Shown in pieces: positions 42,001 to 52,260 of a stretch of 64,000 bases of DNA (positions within the stretch are counted from its first letter, which is position 1; each line of letters begins with the position of its first letter). Source of the stretch: Plazaster borealis (lineage: Eukaryota > Echinodermata > Asteroidea > Forcipulatida > Labidiasteridae); NCBI GenBank assembly GCA_021014325.1, contig CM037463.1:5959001-6023000 (forward strand). Reading direction: 5' to 3'. The notes under the pieces are model-generated. The model saw only the letters and a program-made list of their open reading frames with translations. It made no database searches and was not told the DNA's origin. A program made the position numbers and the translations under genes.

Positions 42001-42380
42001 CCAAAAACTGACGTCATCGTGAAGAACCAAAACAGGAACTTGTTAGTGTAAACTCGACACCAAAACTCACCGAAGAACCCAGGGTTTGGAGCGGAGTTGT
42101 GTTTAGGTAAGAGATAAAAGGGGATGACCAAAACACAGACCATGAAATCTACAATGGCGAGATGCACTAAGAAATCACTGGTATTAGACCGCAGGGACGG
42201 CACACGGAGGAGTACGATGACAACCAGCAAGTTACCAGTGATTCCAACCACGCAGATCATGTAGTAGAAACCTAAGATGAACTTGGCGAGTGCATCGCTG
42301 TCTCCCGTCGTTGAGCCTCCATCACTCGGTGTTTCTTCAATACTCGGGACTGATGCTTTAGAGAGGTTTAACTGCTCCAT
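35972..42380 (-). CDS. Receptor E: two-exon class A GPCR with MITE-derived tail, 368 aa
   Basis: Exon 1 is 42380-41672 and exon 2 is 36369-35972; splice sites and phase are as in the paralogues. The intron is 5302 bp because it has taken in four mobile elements. All structural hallmarks are present (GN, TM2 Asp, Cys pair, CWSPNQVWFLL, NPVIY), but the TM3 motif reads E-R-F instead of E-R-Y, and C replaces V in TM6 (FGACW). The C-terminus after NQVVDGV/DQVVDGV is encoded by the inserted MITE and ends GELCTNFF. It belongs to the D-F subgroup. Intact as read; transcription through the enlarged intron is unproven. Ligand unknown. Confidence 0.85.
36923..37560. mobile_element. 638-bp DNA element with iterated GTGTCAGTTCGTG motif
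   Basis: The ends CGTCACCGAC and GTCGGTGACG begin an inverted repeat of 25 bp with two mismatches. It is flanked by ATAT on both sides, and the paralogous intron of receptor D has the unoccupied site (CTTACAATATATGACTG near 20724). The motif GTGTCAGTTCGTG or its complement recurs at least six times inside (about 37152, 37190, 37232, 37279, 37354, 37536). There is no transposase; it is a non-autonomous element with clustered subterminal repeats. Confidence 0.85.
37933..39189. mobile_element. 1257-bp element with TTAA target duplication
   Basis: The inverted ends AGATGGACTACAACG and CGTTGTAGTCCATCT are perfect over 15 bp and are flanked by TTAA at 37929-37932 and 39190-39193. The D intron has the empty site with one TTAA (GTGTATTAAGTTTGAG near 21093). 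Internal frames such as 38059-38367 match nothing I recognise. It is a piggyBac-like non-autonomous insertion distinct in sequence from the small MITE family. Confidence 0.86.
39539..39880. mobile_element. TTAA-type foldback MITE, 342 bp (intron of receptor E)
   Basis: Starts AGGCATCGTACACG, ends GTACTGTGCCT, with TTAA on each side (39535-39538 and 39881-39884). It has the same central AACTTCTTGCAAGAAGTT palindrome as the copies at 15025, 23888 and 46203. The D intron lacks it, although D also lacks about 45 bp of adjacent sequence, so the empty site is less exact here. Confidence 0.8.
40068..41024. mobile_element. 957-bp TTAA-flanked element carrying a THAP-domain relic
   Basis: It is flanked by TTAA at 40064-40067 and 41025-41028. 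The terminal sequences AGTCACCTGG and CCAGGTGCCT form a short inverted repeat. The D intron gives the empty site (TTGTTTTAATATTATATATGG near 21625). Unlike the other TTAA elements here, it contains gene-like sequence: a GC-rich leader followed by a broken THAP-type zinc-finger reading frame (40357-40570). Confidence 0.83.
40357..40570 (+). pseudogene. THAP-type zinc-finger (C2CH) relic
   Basis: From the ATG at 40357 the frame reads MPTRCIAAGCSKTTKDGVS, then a stop at 40414, then LFPADPKYRQLRASKVRL and TRAKWSGPTSFSAL. The C-x4-C start, the PADPKYR..W/RASKVR helix and the KW-P segment are those of THAP DNA-binding domains, found in host regulators and in P-element transposases. The second Cys/His pair is blurred by small changes after FSAL. 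It is a decayed fragment with an internal stop. Confidence 0.72.
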
Positions 42381-43209
42381 GAAGAACGTTGAGAGTAACT
42401 TCCTTTCCTAAAGCGATACACCGTAACATGCGGTAGGAGGAAACGCTAGCCCAGCCCAACATCAAAATAAAACTAGATAGTCAAGTCAATGGCAATCGTT
42501 CATATAAATCATTAACAATTTCCCCCTTCACAGTTGACTTGTAAAAATGTTAACGCTATATGATGATCGAATTGTGTAGTTCTACAAACGCCACGCTCAT
42601 ATAACCAAATAACATGGCGACACTGTCAAAAACTAATGCCTTAGCAATTAATCAGTAAGAGAGTTTGATGCCAGGTAACCAGGTAACACAATCGTGTTCA
42701 TTTTAACCCTTATGAAAAATAATCGCCTTATCATTCATATCATATATCATTATAATTTCCCCCTTCACAGTTAACTTGTGTTAACGCTAATGATGATGAA
42801 ATTTAACCAAAATAAACATGTAATTTTCTTTCATCATGATGATACTGTCAAAAACTATATGCCTTAGCAATTAATCTGTATGAGCATTTTGATGGCAGGT
42901 AATTATAAAGCCTTCAAAAACCATTGTGCCCATTTTAACCTGATGAAAAATAATCGCCATAAAAATAACCGGTAGCCGTTAACGAGAGGCACTTATTGTT
43001 CCCAGAGAAATATCCTTTCAGTACTTGAAATAATTTGTTATTCAATGACAAATATTAACGAAAAGGACGAAAATTGTACGAACCCTCCCCATTATGAAAC
43101 TGACGAAATACAAAACATAATGATTTGATACAATAAAAAGGCCCCTCCGAAATTACGTCTTTTCCCCAAGTATTTAGGGCGTTATACGTCGTAAATTAAG
43201 GGGGCGTTA
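42381..43209. other. 5' flank of receptor E
   Basis: Colinear with the D flank (23478-24560) but without the TTAA MITE; it provides the empty site near 42803. From about 43084 it switches to sequence paralogous to 34195 onward. No gene or promoter recognised. Confidence 0.6.
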
Positions 43210-43480
43210 GTCGAAACGTTGAGACCAATCCAAGAACTGACTCCGCGGTAGTACAGTTAACTACGATCCTATAAGCTAAAGTAGTAGTCCCAACCTATTT
43301 CTATACCATCCGCCCAAGTAATATAGTTAATAAGCAGGACAGTTCTTTTCAGAACTGAGAAGTCTCCCGAACACCCGAACAATCTACTCCGCGGTAGTAG
43401 AATTAAGCAAGACAGTTCTCTAAGAACAAACTCTACCTGGCAAGTAGATACACACATGGTGTTACCGAAAACCAAATATA
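43210..43480. mobile_element. Dispersed repeat with CCGCGG and TTAATAAGCAGGACAG blocks
   Basis: Shares several blocks with 58668-58868 in the opposite orientation (AACGTTGAGACCAAT, AAGCAGGACAGTTCTTTTCAGA, AGTAGTAGTCCCA). Its right end GGTGTTACCG resembles the end of the MITE at 53738-53903. It replaces the palindromic minisatellite present at the paralogous place in unit E. Boundaries are approximate. Confidence 0.55.
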
Positions 43481-44605
43481 AAAACGACATTGTTTCTGTT
43501 TTCCACTAACACCAAGAATGCGATGGACTTTTCACAGTTTGTTTTTAATGTGTTCGGTGAAAACTAGAGGATGTGAACGGTTTCAAAATCCAATGATGTA
43601 ATAACATTACAATTATAACAAACTCATTCAAACATTTTTAACAAAATATGATTACTGACTCTCAAATGCAGGCCCCCTTAGGCTGGTTTTAAAATGCCGG
43701 GGTCGTTTTTGGTAAAAGTTTGACTCGGTTACCAATGGTGAGCTGTCGGTTTGAAATTTGGCAATTATTCCGGTTTAATACCAACTTGTATACTTGATCT
43801 TTAACTAAAACTGGATGTAACATGGTGCATCAAACAACGTAAACCACTTGTAAGGTACAAAGTATGGTGCATTAATATATTTTAATATATATGTAGGCGT
43901 CATTTTATAAAATAAAACACCACAACTTGCCAGCTCGGTAACGCCCTCAATGTTCAAGAACACTCTATTTGTAAATAATGTGACACTTCTTCAAACTAAT
44001 GATGCAAAGATTTACTACATTTCGTTCAACGTACTATAAGTACTATTGACGATCGGCCTGTGCTAGTGTTTCGTTAAAGACTTACTGAATATCTCAACAA
44101 TGGCAAACTACGTTTCCGACAGTAATCGAATAATGAAAGTTCACAAATAAAATTACTTTCACAATTACCAAATTTCGTTATAGTTTTATACATTTTAGTT
44201 ATGTTTGTGATTGAAACGATATTGTCTGCTTATCTTTATCTTGAAAATGTACGAACATTTTAAAGGCAACCGCAAACACATCAGACATACGATAGCCGTC
44301 TACGTATAGCTAACTTCGCCAACGTTGGTGGCGCGCAACTCATCAAAAATAAATATTCGCACACGTTGATGGCGAACATTCTGAAGTTTTGCGCAAGCGG
44401 ATCGGAGCGCACCCCTGGTTTTAAGTTTTCTAATTTGTTGTTCTTTGAAAGTAATACTATATGAATATATGAACTCTTTACAATGTTCATGCAAATTAAA
44501 TCGTTGTGCAGGACACAAAATCAAAAAGGGGGATGCTGCCGTAGGAAACAGTCATTGTCCCAAAACTCCTCGCATTGTATTTTCCCACCGTGATCTTCTT
44601 CTCCT
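43481..44605. other. 3' flank of receptor F
   Basis: Paralogous to 34590-35870. Non-coding as far as I can see; it probably ends in the receptor 3' UTR. Confidence 0.55.
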
Positions 44606-47600
44606 CTATTGATTTTGGGCATTGGAGAGGGTCTCAGACACAGTGCCGGTCGCTACACCGTCAACCACCTGGTTCGAATCCCGCTGTCTACAGAACAGCT
44701 CTCTGATCCCTTTACGGAACGGCTTGTTGGTCATGGTGTAAATGACTGGATTCACACAGGAATTACCCACGGCTAAGATGATAGTGAAACGGCCGGTAGG
44801 TCCAAGTATAGTCATTGGAACACCAAAATTGAAGAGCAGGAACCAGACTTGGTTTGGACTCCAGCACACACCGAATGTTATGACGCAGGCCAGGAGTGTC
44901 TTCACCAGGGTCTGGGAGGCCCGGAGCTGCCACATTTCACGCTGGTCGCTTGGATTTAAACCCAAGGAGGCTGAAAAATAAACACATTAAAACATTTGTG
45001 AACAGGGCTCGGAAAAATCTTCTTCAACGGATTTTTCATACAGTAGTCTTCACAGATGGTTTGACATTAATAGTTTCGGGGATTGCTGTTTGTGGCTGGT
45101 TCGTCGACCATGCATTTTTGTCATAAATTTATGTTTTAAATTTGTTTGAAGATCCCGGCCCGTTTCTGGGTTGATGCGTTTACCTTTGTTTGTATTTTGT
45201 TTGTCTTTTTTAGTCGGCTTATTAGGATTCATGTGCAATTAAAGCTATACCCCTTCCTTATATTTTTAGCGGCCTGTTTTAATTGAAACTTAAGCTGTAC
45301 AACAGGGTACTTTGAAGAACAAAATAACTAAAGCATCCCCACTGGAAATAATTTTTCAAATATTATTTGTAACAACATGGAAAGGTTGTGGCCCAAAAGA
45401 CGCGCAACGTTTGCAAAAATGCGCGCACCATAATTATTATTTCCACATTTTCCAGCATCAAACCCTAATATCTTTCGTTATTTGCAATAAGTCTTCACAG
45501 TTCAAACACATTTTATTTAGCGCCACCAGTCGGTCGATTTTAACAGTTCAAACGGTATTTGCTTCCCCAAAATTACTCTTTCAACCGATATAAAATATTT
45601 GCTGATTGGACCAGAGTTAGAACCGGACTTTTCATAGCCAATAGCAATTTAGCTTTGATGATCAAACCGCGGTTTGTGTGTGCGTGTGTGTATACACAAC
45701 GTATACAGGCCGTGCGTGAACGTCGCCGGTATCTAAACGTGGAGGCGAAGCTTACAAGGTAAATTTAAGCATTCATATTATGAATTTTTCCTTCATATTT
45801 ACGTTACAGTACAGCTACGGTACTTCATCAAGAACTTTTTGTAGTAAAATTTGTAAAGTATCATTCACAAACAACTGTTTACAAGCAAAACAAAAAAGCT
45901 GGTCTTGCAGTCGATGAAACTTTTTTACAGTTGTTTGTGAGAACGTCGATTCCATTTTGTGCGTGGGTTTATAGCTTCAATGAACGCAGTACTAGTTAAC
46001 TGCATGAAGCAAGGCAACTCTTCTCGAGAATAGCAAGGCAAAATCTAACTTACAAGAACGTTTCGAACAATGCTTAAATAAATAATGTTCTTTGACCCAA
46101 CCTTGATAATGCTAGTCTAGTGACCTTTTATTTAGTTAGGTTTACTAAAAAAAATACTAACTGTTTGTGACCTGCTTCTACTTTTCTAGTGCTGGGCCTT
46201 AAAGGCACTGAACACGTTTGGAAATTGTCAAAGACCAGTGTTCTCACTTGGTGTATCCCAACATATGCATAAAATAACAAGCCTGTGAAAATTTGGGCTC
46301 AATTGGTCATCGAAATTGCAAGAAAATGATGAAAGAAAAACACCCTTGTTGTACAAATTTGTGTGCTTTCAGACAGGAATAAAAACTTCTTGCAAGAAGT
46401 TTTTATTATTTTAGTGATAAATTACCTCTTTCTCAAAAACTACGTTACTTCAGAGGGAGTCGTTTCCTACAATGTTTTATACTATCAACAGCTCTCCGTT
46501 GCTTGTTACCAAGTAATTTTGTTTTGCTAATATTTGTTTTGAGTCATTACCAAACGGGTATACGATACCTTTAACTTGTACTTGCCATTGAGCTGTCGTG
46601 CAGAATGTTATTTCAATGCTTACTATAAATTAGCAAACACAGGAAAGACTGATGAATGGTTGCTATCGTAAAGTCTTTAACTTGTATGTTTTTTCTTTTT
46701 TTGTTTTACAGCTCTAAGACCAAGGTGAAATGACCCGATTGTTTGGCAGTGATTGTGAAAATCTTCAAAAGGACATAAAGGTCAAGTAAAACCTTGATGT
46801 AAATTTGTTCTATCAAAGAGTTGTACCCTGTGCCGCAGAAGACAGAGCTACACTCGGACATTACAGTGGATGGCCTAACTTATTTAATTTAATGAATGGA
46901 GAAGTAGCTGTGAAGTTGAAAGGCATCAAGTGTCCCATTCCTCTTTCCAAACAAGTCTAAAAAAGTAACATTCAGGAAAGACTTTGGTCAGAAATCGTTT
47001 GGAAGTGTATCTGGAAGTGTACAGTAATTTTCTTGCCACACAGTTTACAATATTGTAAAGGATTTGTGGGCTACTACCCTTTGTATTTACCGTGCTATTT
47101 GATGATGCAAGGGTCAGAGTAAAATATTATGAATCTCAAAATATGTTATTTACAACTGTTACATATACTGATGAGATCAAGTGTTAAGATAAAACTTGAG
47201 TTAAACAGTTAGGCCCCTACTGCTTTGAATAAAAAAAAACCTGTAGTTTCACAGAAATGATAATCCACGAGTCACTGTGTGTTTGTTTGTGAGGAAATTG
47301 GATACAGAATATTAAGTCATGACTCAGAATTCACAATCCTTAGTATTAAACAGATTTTTTTGAAAAGAGCACATGTAGTGATTTTTCAAATTGACACTCA
47401 TTTATTTATGAAAAATAAGTTATTGTTAGCCCTGTGTTTACAGCGTATACGCAGTGGATTTCCGAAAAACAGCTGGAACGTTTCCATATGTGTTGTATTT
47501 GTAAATTGTCTTCCCACAGGAATGAATTAATTAATAACTAACCTGTTCGTGTAGTTAACATCTTCACTTGTCTGTTGAGCGTTGAGATAACTTTCAGTTG

Positions 47601-48251
47601 CGCCAAAATCATCACAATGAATGGAGCGAAGAAGTTGACCGTGAAACTGTACAAGCCAAATGCCGCCTGAGCTCCTCGGCTAGACCAGCCGTCTCGGTGG
47701 CAACCAACTACTTCATCTTCTTTGTACACAACAAATTTGTAGAATCTCGATATAACTGCAAACATCCAACAAGCAGCAATCATCATGTATTTATTTCGTT
47801 TGGAAAACAACTTCTTGTATTTGTGTGGGTAGACAATGGCTACATACCGCTCCAAATTGACCGCTGTCAAACCAAAAACTGACGTCATCGTGAAGAACCA
47901 AAACAGGAACTTGTTAGTGTAAACTCGACACCAAACCTCACCGAAGAACCCAGGGTTTGGAGCGGAGTTGTGTTTAGGTAAGAGATAAAAGGGGATGACC
48001 AGAACACAGACCATGAAATCTACAATGGAGAGATGCACTAAGAAATCACTGGTATTAGACCGCAGGGACGGCACACGGAGGAGTACGATGACAACCAGTA
48101 AGTTACCAGCGATACCAACCACGGCGATCATGCCGTAGAAGCCTAAGATGAACTTGGCAAAAGCATCGCTGTCTCCCGTCGTTGAGTTTCCATCACTCGG
48201 TGTTTCTTCAATACTCGGGACTGATGCTTTAGAGAGGTTTAACTGCTCCAT
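44606..48251 (-). CDS. Receptor F: two-exon class A GPCR, 357 aa
   Basis: Exon 1 is 48251-47543 and exon 2 is 44970-44606. The donor is as in the others. The acceptor region is changed: about 20 bp present in D and E upstream of TTTTTCAG are deleted between short AAATA repeats, leaving GTTTATTTTTCAG, which is still a good pyrimidine tract. The tail keeps the ancestral TVSET and then reads through to LSNAQNQ, so F lacks the MITE of D and E. ERY, the Cys pair, CWSPNQVWFLL and NPVIY are present. The 2572-bp intron contains a 2.1-kb insertion absent from D. D-F subgroup, intact as read, ligand unknown. Confidence 0.86.
46203..46570. mobile_element. TTAA-type foldback MITE, 368 bp
   Basis: Starts AGGCACTGAACACG and ends TATACGATACCT between TTAA at 46199-46202 and 46571-46574. 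It has the same internal blocks as 15025-15376, including the AACTTCTTGCAAGAAGTT palindrome and ACACCCTTGTTGTACAAATT. Confidence 0.82.
46790..46960 (+). other. Coding-looking fragment without a start codon
   Basis: 57 codons open to a TAA at 46958, with a protein-like composition (YQRVVPCAAEDRATLGH, then YSGWPNLFNLMNGEVAVKL, then CPIPLSKQV). There is no initiating Met at the start and I cannot assign a family. It could be an exon remnant of a mobile or host gene carried in the F-intron insertion. Confidence 0.35.
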
Positions 48252-50505
48252 GAAGAACGTTGAGAGTACCTTATCTTCTCTGGAGTGCTCGTAGGCCTAT
48301 CCTTGTTAATTGTGGTCTAATCAGTGAGTTCGTTTATCAAGCTATAACAACCGTCTTCCCTAGTTTTCCAACGGTGGACACTGACTGAATATTACTGTGT
48401 AATTGCCAAGGCAGTGAGGAACGACCAATCTTTAAAAACAAGCCACTGGCAAAAGGGAATTTTTCAATAACGACTAATGTTTAGTACATAAACGTGTTTA
48501 CCAGTGCAGGCAGTCCCTTTATAATGATAGTCAGCACAAATGGCTCTATTTTTTGTTCTGTATTGACTAAAGATTTAATTTGAAGTCATAAAACCTAATG
48601 TAATTGCGAAACCATTTGATCTTCCCCAGGGTCAGTACGCGTTTCGCTTTCTTTTATTCTTATTTGGCAAACAAGGCCAGCGGGTTGATTAAAGTAAGGT
48701 ACAGACATGAAGCATTTTATAAGACGATGATTTATTTTCTAAAGAGAAAACCGAATTCCCTTTTTGCCGACATCGATTCAGTATTGTTAAGACCCAAGTG
48801 CATTTCCACATAATGAAGAAAAATGTGGTGACGTTACAGACTTGTAATACCGGTACCTTTAGAGAATCATCGTAATCCGGGGAACTTGGGGCACATCACT
48901 CTAAAACCTCTCGGGTCAGAGTTGACACAGATCCCGGGTCCCAGGGGCCTGACTCCTTTCTGTGTCATGCTGACCGGGAAACTTGATAAAAATGAGATTT
49001 TAGCATGGATTCTGCGTCAGTTTGATCCATTTCTTTGTCATGTTAACACAGATTCCGGGTCATTTGACCAAGTAATGGGTCAGACCCCCCCACCCTGGAA
49101 CCGGGTAAATATTTAGTTGTAAAAGTGAGGTTTTTAAAATGCAAATTAGCGTCTTGTCTGTATAGAGAAATGCCCTAAAATGTTCCAGGGTTCGATTTGA
49201 CAAAAAGACGGAGAAATGGTGCGACTTGATTTTATACACGTAATCATAATAATTATCATAAAATATGTGAATGCGGCAGAGAGTGGGTGAAGAGAATAAA
49301 AAGGATTTGATGCGTACAACAAAGACTATTCTTTCTCACATGGGTAGCAATATTCCGGTCTTGGTAAATTTCAGACGCCCCTGGAGAAGTCTCCAAGGGT
49401 AACTGTCAGAATTTAACCCCATGGACACATCATGTGAATTATGAGTTTTCCTCTTCAGAGGTTGTGAGTTAAATACAAGTTTTACTTTGCCTCATGAATA
49501 TTCTATCAGCCAGCACTCCAGTAGGTAAGTATCCATTCTCTTTGTTATTGTCTGCAGTGGTAAGTTAGCCCTCAGAAATTCCTTAGAGATGTTCCGATCA
49601 GGTATTTAGTTTTGAATGGGGTTGATTTGTATGAGAAGAGGGAATTTTGAGGGTATGTTGGGTAGCCGGGTGCGGTCAGTGAGAGTGAGGTTATTCTATA
49701 GCGTCGTATAGATAGAGAGAGGATGTGATCATAATTTTGATCTAGAGTCAGACATGATCAGACTCATTGTACAGAAACATTTTTACCAGTGCAGTCCCTT
49801 GGTGATAGTCAGCACGATAGTTTTTGTTTTATTCTGTATTGACTAAAGATTTAATTTGAAGTCGTTTTGTCGTCTAATACTTAATGTAATTGCGAAACCA
49901 TTTTATCTTCCCCAGGGCATGCGCGTTTCACGAAGTCTTTGTCTGCGACAAAAAAGGCTTTATTTTAATTTTTTAACTGGCAAACAAGGCCATCGGGTTG
50001 ATTAAAGTATAGGGCCTGACATAAAGCATTTTATAAGACGATAATTTCTTTTCAAAAGGGAAAACCGAATTCCCTTGTTGCCGACATCGATTCAGTAATT
50101 AATTGTTTTTAAATGCAAATTAGCGTCTTGTCTGTAGTGAAATGCTCTAAAATGTTCCAGGGTTCTATTTGACAAAGAGCTATAAGATTGATCTGAACGG
50201 CGAACCAATCTTAATTGCTAAGCAAATTGTGATGTCACAATATTACAAATCACTAGGCCTATATTTGGTGATATTAACAACTCATCTTGAGTTGAATGTT
50301 AGTTTTTGTGTGAAATCGACTCCAGGTCACTTTTCGTGTAAAAGATGGATGGATTCAGAAAATACATCTTCGGCGTATAATTACGGGCAAAATATGGTAG
50401 TGGGCATACTATGGGCATGCCCCAACCACGCCGGTCCTGATAGGGTTAGTTCTGTCTAATTGTGGTAAAACAAATATAGGTAAAGTTCACAAGCCTTATC
50501 CTTAA
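48252..50505. other. 5' flank of receptor F
   Basis: Colinear with the C flank (16199 onward) and the D flank (24700-25720). 49203-49405 matches 19446-19643. 49405-49770 (TGTCAGAATTTAACCCC onward) interrupts the colinearity and could be a truncated LTR, but its other end is not visible. It contains the GCGAACCAATCTTAATTGCTA stretch that sits next to the minisatellite in unit D. No gene recognised. Confidence 0.55.
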
Positions 50506-50842
50506 AGCAAAGTACAACATTGGTAAATGTCAAAGACCAGTATCCACACTTGATGTGACCCAACATTACATATGAAATAACAAACCTGTGCAGGTTTAAG
50601 CTGAATCTGTCTTCGGAGTCATGAGAAAACAGTGAAAAAACCCCATTATTGTCACTGTTTTCAAACATCGGACGTTATCAACAGTGATAAACACTAATTG
50701 CTTTACTCATTTCATAAAAACTATAGCATTTCAAGCAAAACTATTTCAAGGGAAGTTTTCCACCATGACCATCTTTATAATGTGCAAATCTGGGAACATT
50801 TTATATTTTCAACCTGAGGCCTACCAATGTTGTACACACCCT
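50506..50842. mobile_element. Diverged TTAA-type MITE, 337 bp
   Basis: Between TTAA at 50502-50505 and 50843-50846, the inverted ends contain GTACAACATTGG and CCAATGTTGTAC. The inner block TGTCAAAGACCAGTATCC relates it to the AGGCA family (TGTCAAAGACCAGTGTTC), but the rest differs. It is a separate subfamily. Confidence 0.72.
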
Positions 50843-51029
50843 TTAACAATATGTCATTGGAAAGATGTCTTCGTCTTCGGTCGTGAATTTTTACATTGCA
50901 GTCAACGGCGATTCATCGGAGCTCTGTCCAACCACTCGCTAGAAAACTTGACTATATACCTTTTCAAAAGCTGGCGGGGGGGGGGGGGGGCAACGGCCCC
51001 CGCCTACCGGTTCCACCGCCGGTGCTGGG

Positions 51030-51098
51030 AGCACTGGGACCACTGGGCCCACTGGAGCACTGGGACCACTCCGATAAAAAAAGGCTGGGACCACTCCG
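51030..51098. repeat. Short TGGGACCAC cluster, unexpanded sister of the minisatellite
   Basis: About five to six copies of the same unit, with GAGCAC and GCCCAC variants, followed by CACTCCGATAAAAAAAGGC. The large array at 25723-32514 ends in CACTCTGATAAAAAAGTCC, and the sequences downstream of both are paralogous for more than 1 kb. Confidence 0.8.
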
Positions 51099-51770
51099 AT
51101 AAAAAAAGGCCCCCCCCCCAAAAAAAAATCCACACCCATAAAAAATGGTGTGCACAAAACAAATGAGCGCAAAAATTGACCAAATGGCTTGAATTGGGCC
51201 CGACCATCAACAAAAAAAAGTCCCCCAAAATAAAAAAGGTTAGAAAAATGCACCCATTAAAAAAAAAAAAAAAAATTGGTGCATGAAAAAAAAATAAGCG
51301 CAAAAATTTATGAAATGGCTTTATTTGGGCCTTCATTCAAAAAAATAATCCAACTCCCCGGCGTTGCTGTACATTTTCTTTCAAATACGCCCCCCCCCCC
51401 CAAAAAAAAAAAAAAAAAAAAATCATGGTGTTTATAATTTACAGCCAAATTAATACAATGTCTTAAAATGTTGAAAAATGTACATATTAAAATACCTGAT
51501 TCTTACTAGACAAAAAACTCTCTTACCTATGGTTTGAATGGAATCGTCGACTGATTTTTCCCCCAACGTTTTTAATTATTCTGAATTTAAAAACTAGAAT
51601 CGACTTGTTTTTTATTCTAAAACTGCAAGTTAAATTACTGAGCAGCGGCAGAATTTAATTATGTGCATCATTGTTGTATTTCTGGACTCTATCCCGTAGT
51701 ATAGGCCTAAACGGTTAAAGTTGAATATGCATTTTATTTAAGGTTTTGTGATTCTGATCAATCATCAATC

Positions 51771-52018
51771 TGGGCCCAATTTCATGGCTCTGCTTACCGC
51801 CGAATTCTGCGCTTGCGATCACCATTCCCCGCTTACCGTGCAAGCGCCGAATTTCTGCGCTAGCTGTGTAAGCGTAGAATGCCTAGTAACGTGGACTACG
51901 CACGCGCACAAGCACAAATTACCTGCTAACCCGTGAAATACGCTTGACGTAAGCGCGGAATTCCCTGCTTCCGTAAGCGCCGATTCTTTGCTTACGGTAA
52001 GCAGAGCCATGAAATTAC
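51771..52018. mobile_element. Foldback MITE, about 248 bp
   Basis: The left arm contains ATTTCATGGCTCTGCTTACCG and the right arm CGGTAAGCAGAGCCATGAAAT, a near-perfect inverted repeat. The interior is rich in GCGCTTACG-type repeats. The paralogous 33240 region lacks it. I recall this as a common sea star repeat, from memory only. Confidence 0.8.
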
Positions 52019-52260
52019 GTCCACTAAGATTCCCAGATCTGTTATCGAAGTTTAATGTCAGGTTTTAATCCACAAGAGGGCGCTGTTTCAGGTAGCCAAA
52101 AATACACACGATCACTAGAGAAGTCTATGTTGCCATCATGGTATAGCAACAATCATCCTTCGATCCTCCATGCAACAATCATCCTGAATGTATTTGTAAC
52201 ATTAACTGTAACTGTAATCTGTATGTTTATTGCTATTTTCAGTGATTTGGATGTGGCTGG

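Larger units (their letters stand above)
45348..47490. other. Insertion of about 2.1 kb in the receptor F intron, origin unknown
   Basis: D and E introns run continuously from GGAAATTGTTGTAAC to TGTATTTGTAGATTTTCTTCC, but F has about 2.1 kb between these points. It includes a GC-richer stretch at 45620-45760 ending in a donor-like ACAAG|GTAAAT, an acceptor-like TTTGTTTTACAG|CTCT near 46711, a TTAA MITE, and a 57-codon open stretch (46790-46960). It may be a captured fragment of another transcription unit or a larger unrecognised transposon. Confidence 0.5.
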
